Assembly (NCBI RefSeq): GCF_000701345.1 | Contig: NZ_JNIJ01000008.1 | Span: 1 to 64,000, forward strand | Length of the DNA stretch: 64,000 bases | From: Bradyrhizobium sp. URHD0069 | GTDB lineage: Bacteria > Pseudomonadota > Alphaproteobacteria > Rhizobiales > Xanthobacteraceae | Direction of reading: 5' to 3' | Part shown: piece by piece, positions 17,932 through 27,450 of the stretch | How positions within the stretch are numbered: position 1 is the first letter of the stretch | How the letters are laid out: every line of letters starts with the position of its first letter | Made by a program: the position numbers and the translations under genes | The notes under the pieces: generated by a model | The model's database searches: none | Told to the model about the DNA's origin: nothing | The model's input: the letters and a program-made list of their open reading frames with translations, nothing else

Positions 17932-20249
17932 GTGGACGTTTTTTTGGAGCCGCTGTCACCCGCCTGGAAGATGCACGCCTGCTGGCGGGCAAAGGCCAAT
18001 ATGTCGACGATATCGATCTGCCCGGCATGCTGCATGCCGCCTTTGTGCGAGCGAGCTTTGCCCATGGCAGGATCCGCAGCATCGACACGGGCGACGCCCT
18101 CGCGATGCCGGGCGTGGTCGCGATCTACACGATGGCGGATTTCGCGGACATCGCACACGGCCCGATGCCGCCAATGGCACCACATCCGCTTCTGAAGACG
18201 CCGATCACCTATCATCCGCTGGCCGACACGGAGATTCGGCATGTCGGCGAAGCCATCGCCATCGTTCTGGCCGATAACCGCGCCAACGCCGAGGACGCCG
18301 CTGCCGCAGTGACGCTCGATATCGAGTACTTGCCCGCGGTGTCGGATGCCGCCCTCGCCTGCGAGGCCAATTCGCCCAAGACGCACTCTCAACACGCCAG
18401 CAATATCGCAGCCACGATGAAGGCTGGCTTCGGTGACTGCGCAGGGGTATTCGCCAAAGCGGATCATGTGCTGACCGAGCATTTCGACATTCATCGCGGC
18501 GGTTGCCATTCGATGGAATGCCGCGGCGTGGTCGCAAACATCGATCTACTGACCGATGCGCTGACCATCTCGACCTCCTCGCAATCGCCCTACATGGTCC
18601 GGCGACATCTCGCCGCCTATCTGAAGCGCGACGAGAACGACATTCGCGTCATGACGCCCGATGTTGGCGGCGGGTTCGGGCCGAAGGCCAACGTTTATGC
18701 CGAGGAATTCGCTGTCACTCTCGCCGTCATCAAGAGCCGACGTCCCGTGAAATGGATCGAGGATCGCCAGGAGCATTTTGTCGCCACGACTCAACAACGC
18801 GGCCAGACCTGGACGCTGGACGTCGCCTTCGACAATGACGGACGTATGCGCGCGATCCGCGGGCGCTGTATTCACGACAATGGCGCCTACGCGCCGTATG
18901 GCCTGATCCTACCCGCCACCGCCCTCGCCAGCTTTCCCGGCCCCTATGCCCTCGAGGCACTCGATCTGTCAATCGATGTCGTCCTCACCAACCTAGTGCC
19001 AACGTCGCCGGTACGTGGGGCTTGCCGGCCCAATGTCGCATTCCTGCTTGAGCGCCTTGCCGACCGCGTCGCGCGCCACCTTGGCATGGACCGGCAGGAG
19101 GTTCGGCGCCGCAGCTTCGTCCGGGCCGACCAGATGCCCTACACCACTGGCATAAAAGCACGCGACGGTTCGCCGATCTCCTATGATAGCGGCGATTATG
19201 TCGGCGCGCTGAATCTCGTTCTCGACAAGATCGACGCGACGAATTTCGAAGCGCGGCGCAACGAAACCAAACGGCGCGGCAAGCTGCGCGGGCTGGGTAT
19301 CGCATCCTGCGTCGAAGACACCGGACTCGGGCCATTCGAAGGGGCGTCCGTTCGCGTGACGCCAGCCGGCAAGGTTATTATCGCCACCGGCGCATCCAGC
19401 CAGGGCCAGGGCCATCGCACTGCATTTGCGCAGATTGCCGCTGACGCGCTCGGCGTTGAGCTCGAAGACGTGACGGTTGAAACCGCCGATACTGCTAAAT
19501 TCCCACTCGGCATCTCCACCATCGCCAGCCGCATTGCGGTCACGGCAGGTTCTTCGGTGCAATTGGCTGCGCACAAGGTGCGGGCCAAGGCCATCGCCTT
19601 CGCGTCCCATCAGTTGGAAGTGGGCGAACACGATCTTGAACTCGACGGCGGCGCCGTGCACGTGAAGGGCATTCCGGACATGAAAATCAAACTGTCCGAG
19701 ATCGCTCGCACGCTCGCTGGAAATACAGGAGTGCCGTTGCCGGGCGACATGGAGCCCGATCTCGCTGCGACGGCATATTTCAATTCCAATGCCCTGACAT
19801 TTGCCTACGGCGCGAACGCCTGCGAGGTCGAAGTTGACCCCGAAACCGGAGATGTCAGCGTAGTTCGCTACGTGGTAGTCCACGATTGCGGCAGACTTAT
19901 CAATCCATTGATCGTCGACGGCCAGATCCGTGGGGGCGTCGTGCACGGCATTGGCAATGCGCTATTTGAGCGCATGATCTATGACGAAGAAGGGCAGCCG
20001 CTCACGACCACCTACGGCGACTATCTCCTGCCGATGGCGTTCGAAATGCCGAGGATCGAAATCCATCACATGGAAACGCCTTCGCCGCGCAATCCGATCG
20101 GCGTCAAGGGCGCCGGTGAAGGTGGCACCATTCCGGCCGCCGCCTGCGTGATATCAGCCGTGGAAGATGCTCTGGGACCGGACGGACCGTTCATTGCGCT
20201 TCATCCGATCTCGCCCCAGCACGTCGTGACATGGCTGGACGGGAATTGA
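17928..20249 (+). CDS. Molybdenum hydroxylase large (molybdopterin) subunit (CoxL-like, module 1)
   Basis: 773 residues, xanthine-oxidase-family fold. Cofactor and active-site motifs: GGGFGPKANVYAEE (about 245-258), PVRGACRPN (about 361), SSQGQGH (about 486), and KGAGEGG near the C-terminus holding the catalytic Glu. The CO-dehydrogenase loop AYxCSFR is absent, so this is not a CO dehydrogenase but a hydroxylase of an organic, probably N-heteroaromatic or aldehyde, substrate. It ends the nine-gene operon with the importer genes. Bases 20250-20366 after it are empty. Confidence 0.88.
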   Translation: MSGRFFGAAVTRLEDARLLAGKGQYVDDIDLPGMLHAAFVRASFAHGRIRSIDTGDALAMPGVVAIYTMADFADIAHGPMPPMAPHPLLKTPITYHPLADTEIRHVGEAIAIVLADNRANAEDAAAAVTLDIEYLPAVSDAALACEANSPKTHSQHASNIAATMKAGFGDCAGVFAKADHVLTEHFDIHRGGCHSMECRGVVANIDLLTDALTISTSSQSPYMVRRHLAAYLKRDENDIRVMTPDVGGGFGPKANVYAEEFAVTLAVIKSRRPVKWIEDRQEHFVATTQQRGQTWTLDVAFDNDGRMRAIRGRCIHDNGAYAPYGLILPATALASFPGPYALEALDLSIDVVLTNLVPTSPVRGACRPNVAFLLERLADRVARHLGMDRQEVRRRSFVRADQMPYTTGIKARDGSPISYDSGDYVGALNLVLDKIDATNFEARRNETKRRGKLRGLGIASCVEDTGLGPFEGASVRVTPAGKVIIATGASSQGQGHRTAFAQIAADALGVELEDVTVETADTAKFPLGISTIASRIAVTAGSSVQLAAHKVRAKAIAFASHQLEVGEHDLELDGGAVHVKGIPDMKIKLSEIARTLAGNTGVPLPGDMEPDLAATAYFNSNALTFAYGANACEVEVDPETGDVSVVRYVVVHDCGRLINPLIVDGQIRGGVVHGIGNALFERMIYDEEGQPLTTTYGDYLLPMAFEMPRIEIHHMETPSPRNPIGVKGAGEGGTIPAAACVISAVEDALGPDGPFIALHPISPQHVVTWLDGN

Positions 20250-20366
20250 CGACGTGCGTACAAGACTGTCCGGGATCGTAAGTCGTCACCGCATTACATG
20301 CACCAGCGTCCGCACATACCGTCTGCCGGAATAAGGGCCATCACGCCAGGACGTCCGCTTTGCGCC

Positions 20367-20583
20367 GATACTGTTGCAAAAATCGAAAATCGAATGACTC
20401 CGAAAATCTCGCGGAATTTGATTCTTAGGCTTCTTTACCGCTGAAATGCTCTGCAGCGCCGCTACGAAGAACCGTGGTCGATCTTTGGGTAACGACGTGG
20501 TCCCTCACGTCGCCGCGCACGAACCGCATCAGTGGTCCTAAAAATTTTCGTTCGGCAGCCAAAAAGACTTTTTCAACACTATC
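20367..20583. repeat. MITE-like element, diverged copy 5 (217 bp)
   Basis: Bounded by GATACTGTTGCAAAA (20367-20381) and an imperfect inverted end finishing TTTCAACACTATC at 20583. Length and internal order match copies 3 and 4 (for example AAAATTTTCGTTC before the right end against AAAATTTGTGTTC in copy 3), but the interior is strongly mutated. CGCC flanks both sides, as in the 4-5 bp flanking repeats of copies 1 and 3. Probably an old insertion of the same family. Confidence 0.6.
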
Positions 20584-20620
20584 CGCCAAAAGCGGTCCAC
20601 GGGAGGAATTGTGACCAGAG

Positions 20621-21768
20621 TTAGGTCCGTGCCCTAGGCCCGATAACTACAAGCTGCCGTTCGGAATCAAGAATGACCCTTGTTCCGAACTGCTGACATC
20701 TCCCATCCAGTGTCTGCTGGATCCATTCGATGTCCCGCCACGATGGAATGGAGAGACGAAAGTTCTTAATCTGCAGGGGAACCAGTTTGAGCGCATGGAG
20801 GCTTCCGCTGGTCGGATCCAGGTCGGCGAAATACATCAAGGCCAGGTCGTCACGGTAGCGCTCGTAACCATGGATCCCTTCATAGTCGTTCAGAAAATCA
20901 CCGCAGCCATAGAGAATGAGGCGGTCTCGATAGATTTCGATCGCTCTCGGATGATGCGAAGAATGCCCGTGAACGATCGATACGCCTGCCTGGTCGATGA
21001 GGGCCCGGGCCAAAGTCCTCTGCTCATCCGGGATGTGATATCCCCAATTGGATCCCCAATGGATCGAAACGACGATGAGATCGCCCGGCCTCCTGAGCGA
21101 CATGACCCGGTCAGCGACCTCCAACGCGCTCGCCTCGCACAGGTCAGGCAGCAAGTTGACGCCTGGAGCGTCGGGTGTCGCAGCCCACCCGAGCGGGATG
21201 CCGCTCGATGTCGATCCAAACGAAAAGATCAAGAGCCGCCTTTGCCAAAGTTCAGCACCGCGGGTGCGCGCGCTTCGTGATCGTTGCGTCCTGCGCCCGT
21301 CGCCTTGACGTTGAGTTTCTGCAGAGTCGTCAGCGTCTCCAGCAAGCCGGCGCGGCCCCAATCGAGCACATGGTTGTTGGCCAATACGCAGCAGTTGATC
21401 TTGGCCGCCGCGAGACATTCTGCATTCTCGGGGCTCACGCGGTAGTTGATGCCCTTGTTCACGCGGTCGTGGCTGCGGGTCACAGCCGTTTCGAGATTGA
21501 TGATCCGCGCGTCCGGCTGCATGCGCTCCAACTGGCCCAGTGCAGCGCCCCAAACGTAGGACGACCCGTTGCGCCGCGGAATGGGCCCGTTCGCCTGCTC
21601 GGCGAGCAGCACGTAACCCTCCGCCGATCGCTCGCAATCTTCGTAAATTTCGGGCCTGCAGGGGTGCGCCAATACCTGGTCGATGCCGCGGCCGCACATG
21701 ACATCTCCGCACAGAAAGAGTCGCACCGATTTCCGATGCCCAGTCGGCAAATGTCTTTCCTCGGGCAT
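20621..21768 (-). pseudogene. CapA-family metallophosphatase-like gene, frameshifted
   Basis: N-terminal part (21768 to about 21235) reads as CapA/PGA_cap: LFLCGDVMCGRGIDQ, NLETAVTRS, NNHVLDWGRAGL. The C-terminal part continues one frame away (about 21240 to 20621): SFGSTSSGIPLGWAA, SIHWGSNWGYHI, HGHSSHHPRAIEIY. The frames cross in GGCAAAGGCGGCTCTTGATC, consistent with loss of one base near 21237. CapA homologues act in poly-gamma-glutamate or capsule synthesis. The gene follows the frameshifted MBL-fold gene on the same strand, with stop and start about 10 bases apart, so the two were probably an operon. Either both are decayed or there are base-calling errors. Confidence 0.7.
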
Positions 21769-21778
21769 GAAATGCCAC

Positions 21779-22799
21779 TCAGGTTTTTGCGTCAGGTGTG
21801 GGATCCCTGAACGCCGTCATCACCTCGGCCAGCATGCGCTCCTGCTCTCCCGCATAGCGCGGAGAGAAGTGAAACGGCTCGACGCGGCGCACATTGGCTT
21901 CCCGCGCGATTTCTCCCGCAGCCGTGGTTGTAAGATGGGCCCGGTCCCTCGCCAATGCGGCGTCCGCCCCCGCAAATGCCGCCTCAATGAAGAGGATATC
22001 CGCATTCTGAACGAGCGCCACGATGGCGGCACGATTGGCCGGCGTGTCGGTGACATCGGTAACAAAGGCAATTTTCTGGCCGGCAGTGACCGTCAGGAGG
22101 TCACGCAGGCTGCTGAGCCGCTCGAGGCGACCTTCCGAAGTCGCCGCTCCATCGATCCGTATCAAATAATCGTCCGGACGGCCTTCCACAACGGCTTGCT
22201 TGAGCCACCGCAGCCACGGCCCCGACAGGAAGCCCGCGCTCGGACAAACGATTCTTCCAAATATTGACATGGGCCGCTTCCTGCAGGGCAAAGCCGAGGC
22301 AGGGTGTACGATGCTCGAGGATGGCGGCTGAGACGCGGCAGGTCCGTTCGTCACAGAGTACGCCGTCAAGAGTTGTTTTCGACGCCGACGCTTCCGCGGC
22401 AAAAGCCCTCTTCAACCGGAACTGCCTGGTAGAGATGGAGTTCGGCGTCTCAAGCTCGCTCACAACGAAGACTAGATCGGAGCCGTAGCTCTCGACCAGA
22501 TTCCATCGATAGGCCTGAAGCTTGGGATAGACGCGCTCGGCAAAGCCGGCCGGGCCGTAAAGGCGTACTGTTTTTTCGTGTCCCACAAGCAAACGGAGCA
22601 GATGATCAAAGCCAATGAAATGATCGATATGCGCATGTGAGACGAAGATCTGGTCGACGCGTCGTATCTTCCGCGGTGACAGTGAAGCGATTTCTCCGAG
22701 GTCGAACAGCACACTGTGCGTTTTGAACAGTGTCTCCACATAGACCGTCGGGTCGCCGTAGCGACCGTTGACCAGGCTCGGATGGAAGATCGGTCGCAT
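21779..22799 (-). pseudogene. MBL-fold (RNase Z-like) metallohydrolase, frameshifted
   Basis: The minus strand from 22799 gives a beta-lactamase-fold metallohydrolase (RHPSLVNGRYGDPTVYVET-like start, FVSHAHIDHFIGFDHLLRL with the HxHxDH zinc motif, later EHRTPCLGFAL). Near 22220-22223 the frame shifts: dropping one G from a run of four restores GLPVGPWLRWLKQAV and continues to ITDVTDTPAN-like and DILFIEAAF sequence, then the distal metal His (PFHFSPRY) and the stop at 21779. Intact length would be about 340 residues. Bases 22800-23095 before it contain only a short coding-like scrap (about 22945-23083). Confidence 0.7.
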
Positions 22800-23095
22800 G
22801 ACAAACTATTCTACAGCAGGTTTTTTACGCGTCTTGCGCATCACTCTACTTTCACTGCCCAAGGAACCCTCCTTGTACACCGGGTTGATTTTGGTCAATG
22901 CTCCATGAACTTCCAGATTTAAGCAGACTTTTGGACTCCGCACCGGCAAGATCGAACGACGGCGCTGCAATCTGATCACGCTCGTTCGGCTACGCGACGA
23001 GGTACGGCAATCGATGCGCGCTCGCTGGCCGAGCCGGATCTGGAAGGGCACGTCAAGCCCGCGCCGATGCCTCCTGCAGCCTGATGGAGAGAGCC

Positions 23096-23418
23096 ATGAA
23101 ACTTGTTTCAAGCGCCTTCGACGATGGTGCAGCAATTCCGCGACGGTTTACCTGCGATGGAGAAAACCTCTCCCCACCTCTGCAATGGTCCGGCGCGCCA
23201 GCCGGAACGCTGAGTTTTGTTCTGCTCTGCGACGATCCCGATGCGCCCGCCGGCACATGGCATCATTGGGCGGCTTACGATATTCCGCCGGCCGTAACGG
23301 AGCTTGCGGTCGACGCCGCGCAAAACGCCAAATTGAAGCAGGCGGTCAACGATTTTCGGAAGGTGGGCTATGGCGGCCCGTGTCCACCTCATGGCCATGG
23401 GCCTCATCATTATCACTT
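23096..23418 (+). pseudogene. PEBP-family (YbhB/YbcL-like) protein, 3' truncated
   Basis: From the ATG at 23096 (GGAGAG Shine-Dalgarno) the product reads MKLVSSAFDDGAAIPRRFTC, then LCDDPDAPAGTWHHW and GPCPPHGHGPHHYHF, the three hallmark regions of phosphatidylethanolamine-binding-protein-like proteins. Right after HHYHF the coding sense is lost. The following residues are the antisense of a transposase remnant, so the last ~45 residues of the protein have been replaced. Function of the family in bacteria is poorly defined. Confidence 0.75.
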
Positions 23419-23419
23419 C

Positions 23420-23741
23420 CGGCGCGCGCAATTCCGCCTCGATCGGCGGCCGCCCTCCCCGTCGACGCGTTTTTCAACGCCAATAGCGGCGAAAGCCGGC
23501 CCGATGCCACCGCACCAGCGTTTCAGGTTGGACAATCGTAACGGCCTTCAGGATTGATGGACCATCGATACATCTGGACGAGGAACCAGCGGTCGTTGTT
23601 GGTAGGCTGGGCTCGACCCCTCACCTTGCGCCGCAAGACGATCAGCTGATGTCGAAGCACCGCGTTCTCAGCTTCAAGCCGCAACTTCGACTTGAATGGC
23701 GAGGCCAGCACGGTCAGAACGAAACAGAGCAGCCCGATCAT
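23420..23741 (-). pseudogene. IS3/IS481-like DDE transposase, N-terminal remnant
   Basis: The minus strand from 23741 reads MIGLLCFVLTVLASPFKSKL, RLEAENAVLRHQLIVLRRKV and then NNDRWFLVQMYRW, the N-terminal zipper/HTH region of integrase-core transposases common in Bradyrhizobium. A one-base shift after MYRW leads to PSILKAVTIVQPETLVRWHR, a stop, then RRGGRPPIEAELRA. The DDE catalytic domain is missing. The fragment abuts and truncates the PEBP gene. It is the same family as the relic at 48460-49020, which keeps the complementary C-terminal half. Bases 23742-23923 hold no gene. Confidence 0.75.
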
Positions 23742-23923
23742 TCCACCAGCTTAGGCGATTCCATCACGTCATCAACTCGGATGAGGTTTTCGGTACACAC
23801 AACAGAAGGCGGCACCGTGAGGCCCAGCGCCCATACCACACCGCAAGCGCGACTAGATGCACTTGCCGAAGAAATCCGCACTTAGCTTCGTTTCATGTTT
23901 GATCTCGGACCTAACGGGCTCCA

Positions 23924-25507
23924 TCAAACGGTCAGCAGATTCCAATGATCCGCCGTTTGCAATAAATGGCTCAGGTTGTCGCTCACCCTCGACGCGTGGC
24001 CATCGGTCAGAGCGATATCGTGCGTGATGAGGTACGGCGTATTCGGGTTGGTCGAGACCGTGTCGATCTGCAGTTCGATATGTTCGATGCCGGTGACGTG
24101 CAGGCCGTCGACCTGAAAGCTGGCTTGGTGGTTCTTGGCAGCCGTGTCAAACGCCAATTCGACCTTCTGGAACTCGGCGAGCAGCACCTCCTCGGCGGCG
24201 GGATTTTGATCGTTGATGATGAACCGCAGCGTGTCGTGGCCGCCGCCGCCACTGATCACGTGCTGGCCAAAGTTGAAGCTGCTGTTGGAATTGACGAGGC
24301 TCGCACTCTCCTTGAGCACAAACAGGTCATTGCCAGAGCCGCCGTCCAGCGTAGTCGTCCCGGCGCGATTGGCGATCAGCGCATCACCGCCGCCTCCACC
24401 GAGAAGCACGTTGATGCCGGTCGAGTTGGTTTCGAGCACGTCGGTACCCGCGCCACCATCGAGCGTGGCATTGCCCGAGGCGGCCGCAATAAGGTCGTCG
24501 CCCGAGCCGCCGTGGACGGTCACGTTGCCCGACCCGGCAAAAATGATGTCGTCGCCGGAACCGCCGTAGATCGTGTAGTTGTCGTTCAGATTGGGATTGG
24601 CCGGGTCGATCGGGGTGGCAAAAATAAAGTTGTCGCCGTGCCCGGCATGAACCACGCTTTGCGTACCGTCGAGGAATTGCGTGTGGTCCGATGTCAGCAC
24701 CGCATCCGCGAAGGCGGCGATGACGCCATGGGCGGCGGTGGTCGGGTGAAGGGCATTGAAGAACGCCACTTCATTCGGCGCGAACTGATGAGAGCCAGCG
24801 GCGAGCTGGTCGACCCAGGTCTCGTTCAAATCTGCCGAAAAACCGAAGCTGTGCGGATCGGCAGCCAGCGCTTCGGTGAGCTGAAAGACGTCGACCACCT
24901 CGACGTTCGGATGAGTCGCGGCCATCTGCTGGAGCGCCGCATTGTTGGCGACGTCCAAGGCATGGGCAAAAGCCACCGCCTGAGGCCCCAGCGCTTGCGC
25001 CCCGGGCGTAATCGCAAAATCGGGCAGCGTGAACAGGATAATATTGTCTATGCCCGCATTGGTGAGCGTGGTGATGGCCTGATCGATCGCACCGACAACG
25101 CTCATGACAATCGCTTCGGCGGTCTGCGGGTCCTTGGGCTGATTACTCTCTAGATAGGAGATGTAGTCGTTGCTGCCGATGTTTAGCAACGCGGTTGTGC
25201 CGTGCGGCGCTTGATGGCCGTGAAGATCGGCAAGATATCCGACGACCTGGTCCGAGAGGTTAATGGGAAGGGGAACACCGAGCAGCGGCAGCGACGCGTT
25301 ACTGGCCTCCGCATCGCCGAAGGCGCGATCGTCGAGCCGCATGTTAAGGAATTGGGCGAGCTGTTCGGCATAGGTGGGACCGTTCGAAAAGCGACCCTGC
25401 CAGTCCGGCGGCTGTGGCAGGCCGATCAAGGCAAGCAGATTGCCGTTGTCCGAAAGGCTGTCTCCGAAGACGACAAGAGTGGAAATGTGGTGCGACGCAC
25501 GCGACAT
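23924..25507 (-). CDS. GDSL/SGNH-type lipase-like protein with C-terminal RTX repeats
   Basis: 527 residues. The SGNH domain spans about 8-270: block I FGDSLSDNGN (nucleophile Ser about 17), block III GSNDYISY, block V NALHPTTAAHG. The usual Asp of block V (DxxH) is Asn251 here (codon AAT). The C-terminal part carries six or so glycine-rich RTX nonapeptide-like units (GGSGDDIIFA, GGSGDDLIAA, GGAGTDVL, GGSGNDLFVL, GGGGHDTLRF), which bind Ca2+ and mark type I secretion. No N-terminal signal peptide, as expected for that route. Probably a secreted esterase/lipase or a binding derivative. No transporter genes lie nearby. Bases 25508-25705 upstream contain no gene. Confidence 0.8.
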   Translation of the reverse strand: MSRASHHISTLVVFGDSLSDNGNLLALIGLPQPPDWQGRFSNGPTYAEQLAQFLNMRLDDRAFGDAEASNASLPLLGVPLPINLSDQVVGYLADLHGHQAPHGTTALLNIGSNDYISYLESNQPKDPQTAEAIVMSVVGAIDQAITTLTNAGIDNIILFTLPDFAITPGAQALGPQAVAFAHALDVANNAALQQMAATHPNVEVVDVFQLTEALAADPHSFGFSADLNETWVDQLAAGSHQFAPNEVAFFNALHPTTAAHGVIAAFADAVLTSDHTQFLDGTQSVVHAGHGDNFIFATPIDPANPNLNDNYTIYGGSGDDIIFAGSGNVTVHGGSGDDLIAAASGNATLDGGAGTDVLETNSTGINVLLGGGGGDALIANRAGTTTLDGGSGNDLFVLKESASLVNSNSSFNFGQHVISGGGGHDTLRFIINDQNPAAEEVLLAEFQKVELAFDTAAKNHQASFQVDGLHVTGIEHIELQIDTVSTNPNTPYLITHDIALTDGHASRVSDNLSHLLQTADHWNLLTV

Positions 25508-25705
25508 GATTTTCCTCCCTTTCTGAACTTCCGCCTAGGTCCCGTCGTTCGACGGGCGCGTGAAACGATAGATTACCTCGAGGAAGAGTCCAGCGCGACA
25601 TTCAACCGGCTGGAGCGCGCGAGATCACTGTCGTGCGACCCTCATGTCGCAGATGGGTCAATCGCGACAGTTTGGCGATGTCAGGGTCACTTCCGCTTTA
25701 CCCCT

Positions 25706-25924
25706 GATACTGTTGCAAAACTCCTAAAATGCCGTTCGATCAATTTCCCGCAAATAGACCAGACGAGCCGCAATCGCCAATCGATGTAGCCTCTAGGCTA
25801 TTACCGAAGTCGCCGGTGAGTTCGTCGCTAGATAATGTAGTCCCCCAAATTATTGTTCGATCGCCGCGTGTACGGCCCGGAAAATTTGTGTTCAGTGACG
25901 CAAAACGACTTTTGCAACAGTATC
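25706..25924. repeat. MITE-like element, copy 3 (219 bp) with 5-bp flanking duplication
   Basis: Ends GATACTGTTGCAAAA (25706-25720) and its exact reverse complement (25910-25924). CCCCT lies immediately on both sides (25701-25705 and 25925-25929), a likely target-site duplication. The interior is in the opposite orientation to copies 1 and 2 and about 50 bp from copy 4, which it closely resembles. Confidence 0.8.
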
Positions 25925-25974
25925 CCCCTGATAGCCGACATTCATCGTAAGGTTCGGCATGTCTCAAAGGTGCC

Positions 25975-26192
25975 GATTTTGTTGCAAAACTCCCATAACG
26001 CCGTTCGATCAATTTCCCGCAAATGGATCAAACGAGCCGCAATCGCCGATCGATGTAGCCTCAGGCCATTACCGAAGTCGCTGGTGAGTTCGTCGCTAGA
26101 TAATGTAGTCCCTCAAATTACTGTTCGATCGCCGCGTGTACGGCCCGGAAAATTTGTATTCAGTGACGCAAAAAGACTTTTGCAACAAAATC
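25975..26192. repeat. MITE-like element, copy 4 (218 bp)
   Basis: Ends GATTTTGTTGCAAAA (25975-25989) and the matching inverted end closing at 26192. Same orientation as copy 3. The 18-bp left flank GCATGTCTCAAAGGTGCC (25957-25974) is identical to that of copy 2 at 5024-5041. Bases 26193-26314 to the right hold no gene. Confidence 0.8.
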
Positions 26193-26314
26193 GGCCATTA
26201 GCGGATGATCCCCCCGGTAAAGTGGAGGGCTCTCCAGGTTAGTCGTGGGGCAAACGACCTCTTTGAAAGGTCAATGCCAATCAGAAAGTGCGGCGCCGAA
26301 GCGACCGCTCCTGC

Positions 26315-27250
26315 TCAGTGTTCTGCTAGGAACGTGAGCACTGCCTCACCAAAGGCGGTATTCCCGCTCATAACGTGCGCGGCATTCGGGATGATTGCAG
26401 CGCGGTTTCCAGGGGGGAGGCAGCTTGCGAATGTATCAGTGTTTAGCACGTAAAACGGGTTGTCGTGCTTGCCACGCGTGACCAGCATCGGAACCTTCAT
26501 CTTTCCGAGTGTCGCACAGGAAATCGACGGCGGCGCCGGCTGAGACATCATCGGTCGCATGGTCGACGCGTTGGCCAGCCACCGTTCGCGGCGCACCTCG
26601 GATATCTTATCGAACGCGCCCTTCTCTCCTTCCACCCAGTCGTACAAGAGCACGGCGGCCTTCGCGTTGTCCCCGGCGAGCGCGACCTCTTTCATTTCAC
26701 CGAATGATTTCGCACGTTCCGCAACGAGCGGTTTGCCATCAGGCATGTCCGCAATCAACGCCGGGACGCCCGGATCATTGACGACGGCGCTTCGCAACAA
26801 CTCCGGATGCTCGAGCGCCACAAGGGTGACGAGGAAGCCACCGTAGGAAGTGCCGACAAGATGCACCGGCCCGGCATTTAGCCCTTGAATGAAAGCCACG
26901 AGGTCGGCCGCGTGGAGTTGGAAGGAGTAATCCGAACCGTCGCCCGGCCACGGATTGGGTAGGTGATAGCGGCGACTATAGGAGACATAGCGATAGCGTT
27001 CGGCCACTGCCGGCCGAAACAGCTCCCACGAACGCCAGTCGCCATTTGCACCATGCACGAAAACGACCGTTGTTCCCTTGCCTTCCTCGACATAGGCAAG
27101 ATCGGTGCCGTTGGCATGGAACTGCTTGATTGGCGGGGGTTCAGTCGCCGCCGCAACGCTCAGCGCGAAACACGCGACAATGGGAATGCTGAGTAAACTG
27201 ATGAGCCGCGCCGAGGCCAGCGATAACGTGCCGTTGCTCAAGCACAACAT
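26315..27250 (-). CDS. Exported alpha/beta hydrolase
   Basis: 311 residues. An N-terminal hydrophobic signal (about 14-34, cleavage near VAAATE) suggests export; a shorter N-terminus from a later start is possible. The hydrolase core has VHGANGDWRSWE (oxyanion loop), nucleophile elbow GTSYGG, acid in TRGKHDNPF and histidine in PNAAHVMSG, so the triad is complete. Resembles epoxide-hydrolase/haloperoxidase-type proteins. The substrate cannot be told. It stands alone between MITE copy 4 and the group II intron relic. Confidence 0.75.
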   Translation of the reverse strand: MLCLSNGTLSLASARLISLLSIPIVACFALSVAAATEPPPIKQFHANGTDLAYVEEGKGTTVVFVHGANGDWRSWELFRPAVAERYRYVSYSRRYHLPNPWPGDGSDYSFQLHAADLVAFIQGLNAGPVHLVGTSYGGFLVTLVALEHPELLRSAVVNDPGVPALIADMPDGKPLVAERAKSFGEMKEVALAGDNAKAAVLLYDWVEGEKGAFDKISEVRRERWLANASTMRPMMSQPAPPSISCATLGKMKVPMLVTRGKHDNPFYVLNTDTFASCLPPGNRAAIIPNAAHVMSGNTAFGEAVLTFLAEH

Positions 27251-27450
27251 GGTGGGCCCTCCGATGACGTTTCAGGAGGTCCACAAAAAATCTGGACAAG
27301 TTCGCTTTGGGTTTCAGTCCTTACAAATCAGGTCGTGAACCCAATAGCACTTCATTTTTTTCCTCATTTTAGAAGCAATACCTCGATTGGGATAGGCGTC
27401 TAGAAGCCCGATCTCCGGTCACATTGACGCGATCGATCTGGACCCACATG

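Noticed and set aside
17928..20249. CO dehydrogenase (also considered for 36048-38441)
   Set aside because: Both large subunits lack the AYxCSFR active-site loop and have the GAxRP/YRGxGxP type of other molybdenum hydroxylases.
23966..25153. 395-codon plus-strand open frame
   Set aside because: Antisense of the GDSL/RTX gene; its valine/glycine runs mirror the RTX repeats.
25729..26242. Small ORFs inside the MITE copies (PQSPIDVASR-type products)
   Set aside because: They recur only because the repeat recurs, are broken differently in each copy and contain no domain.
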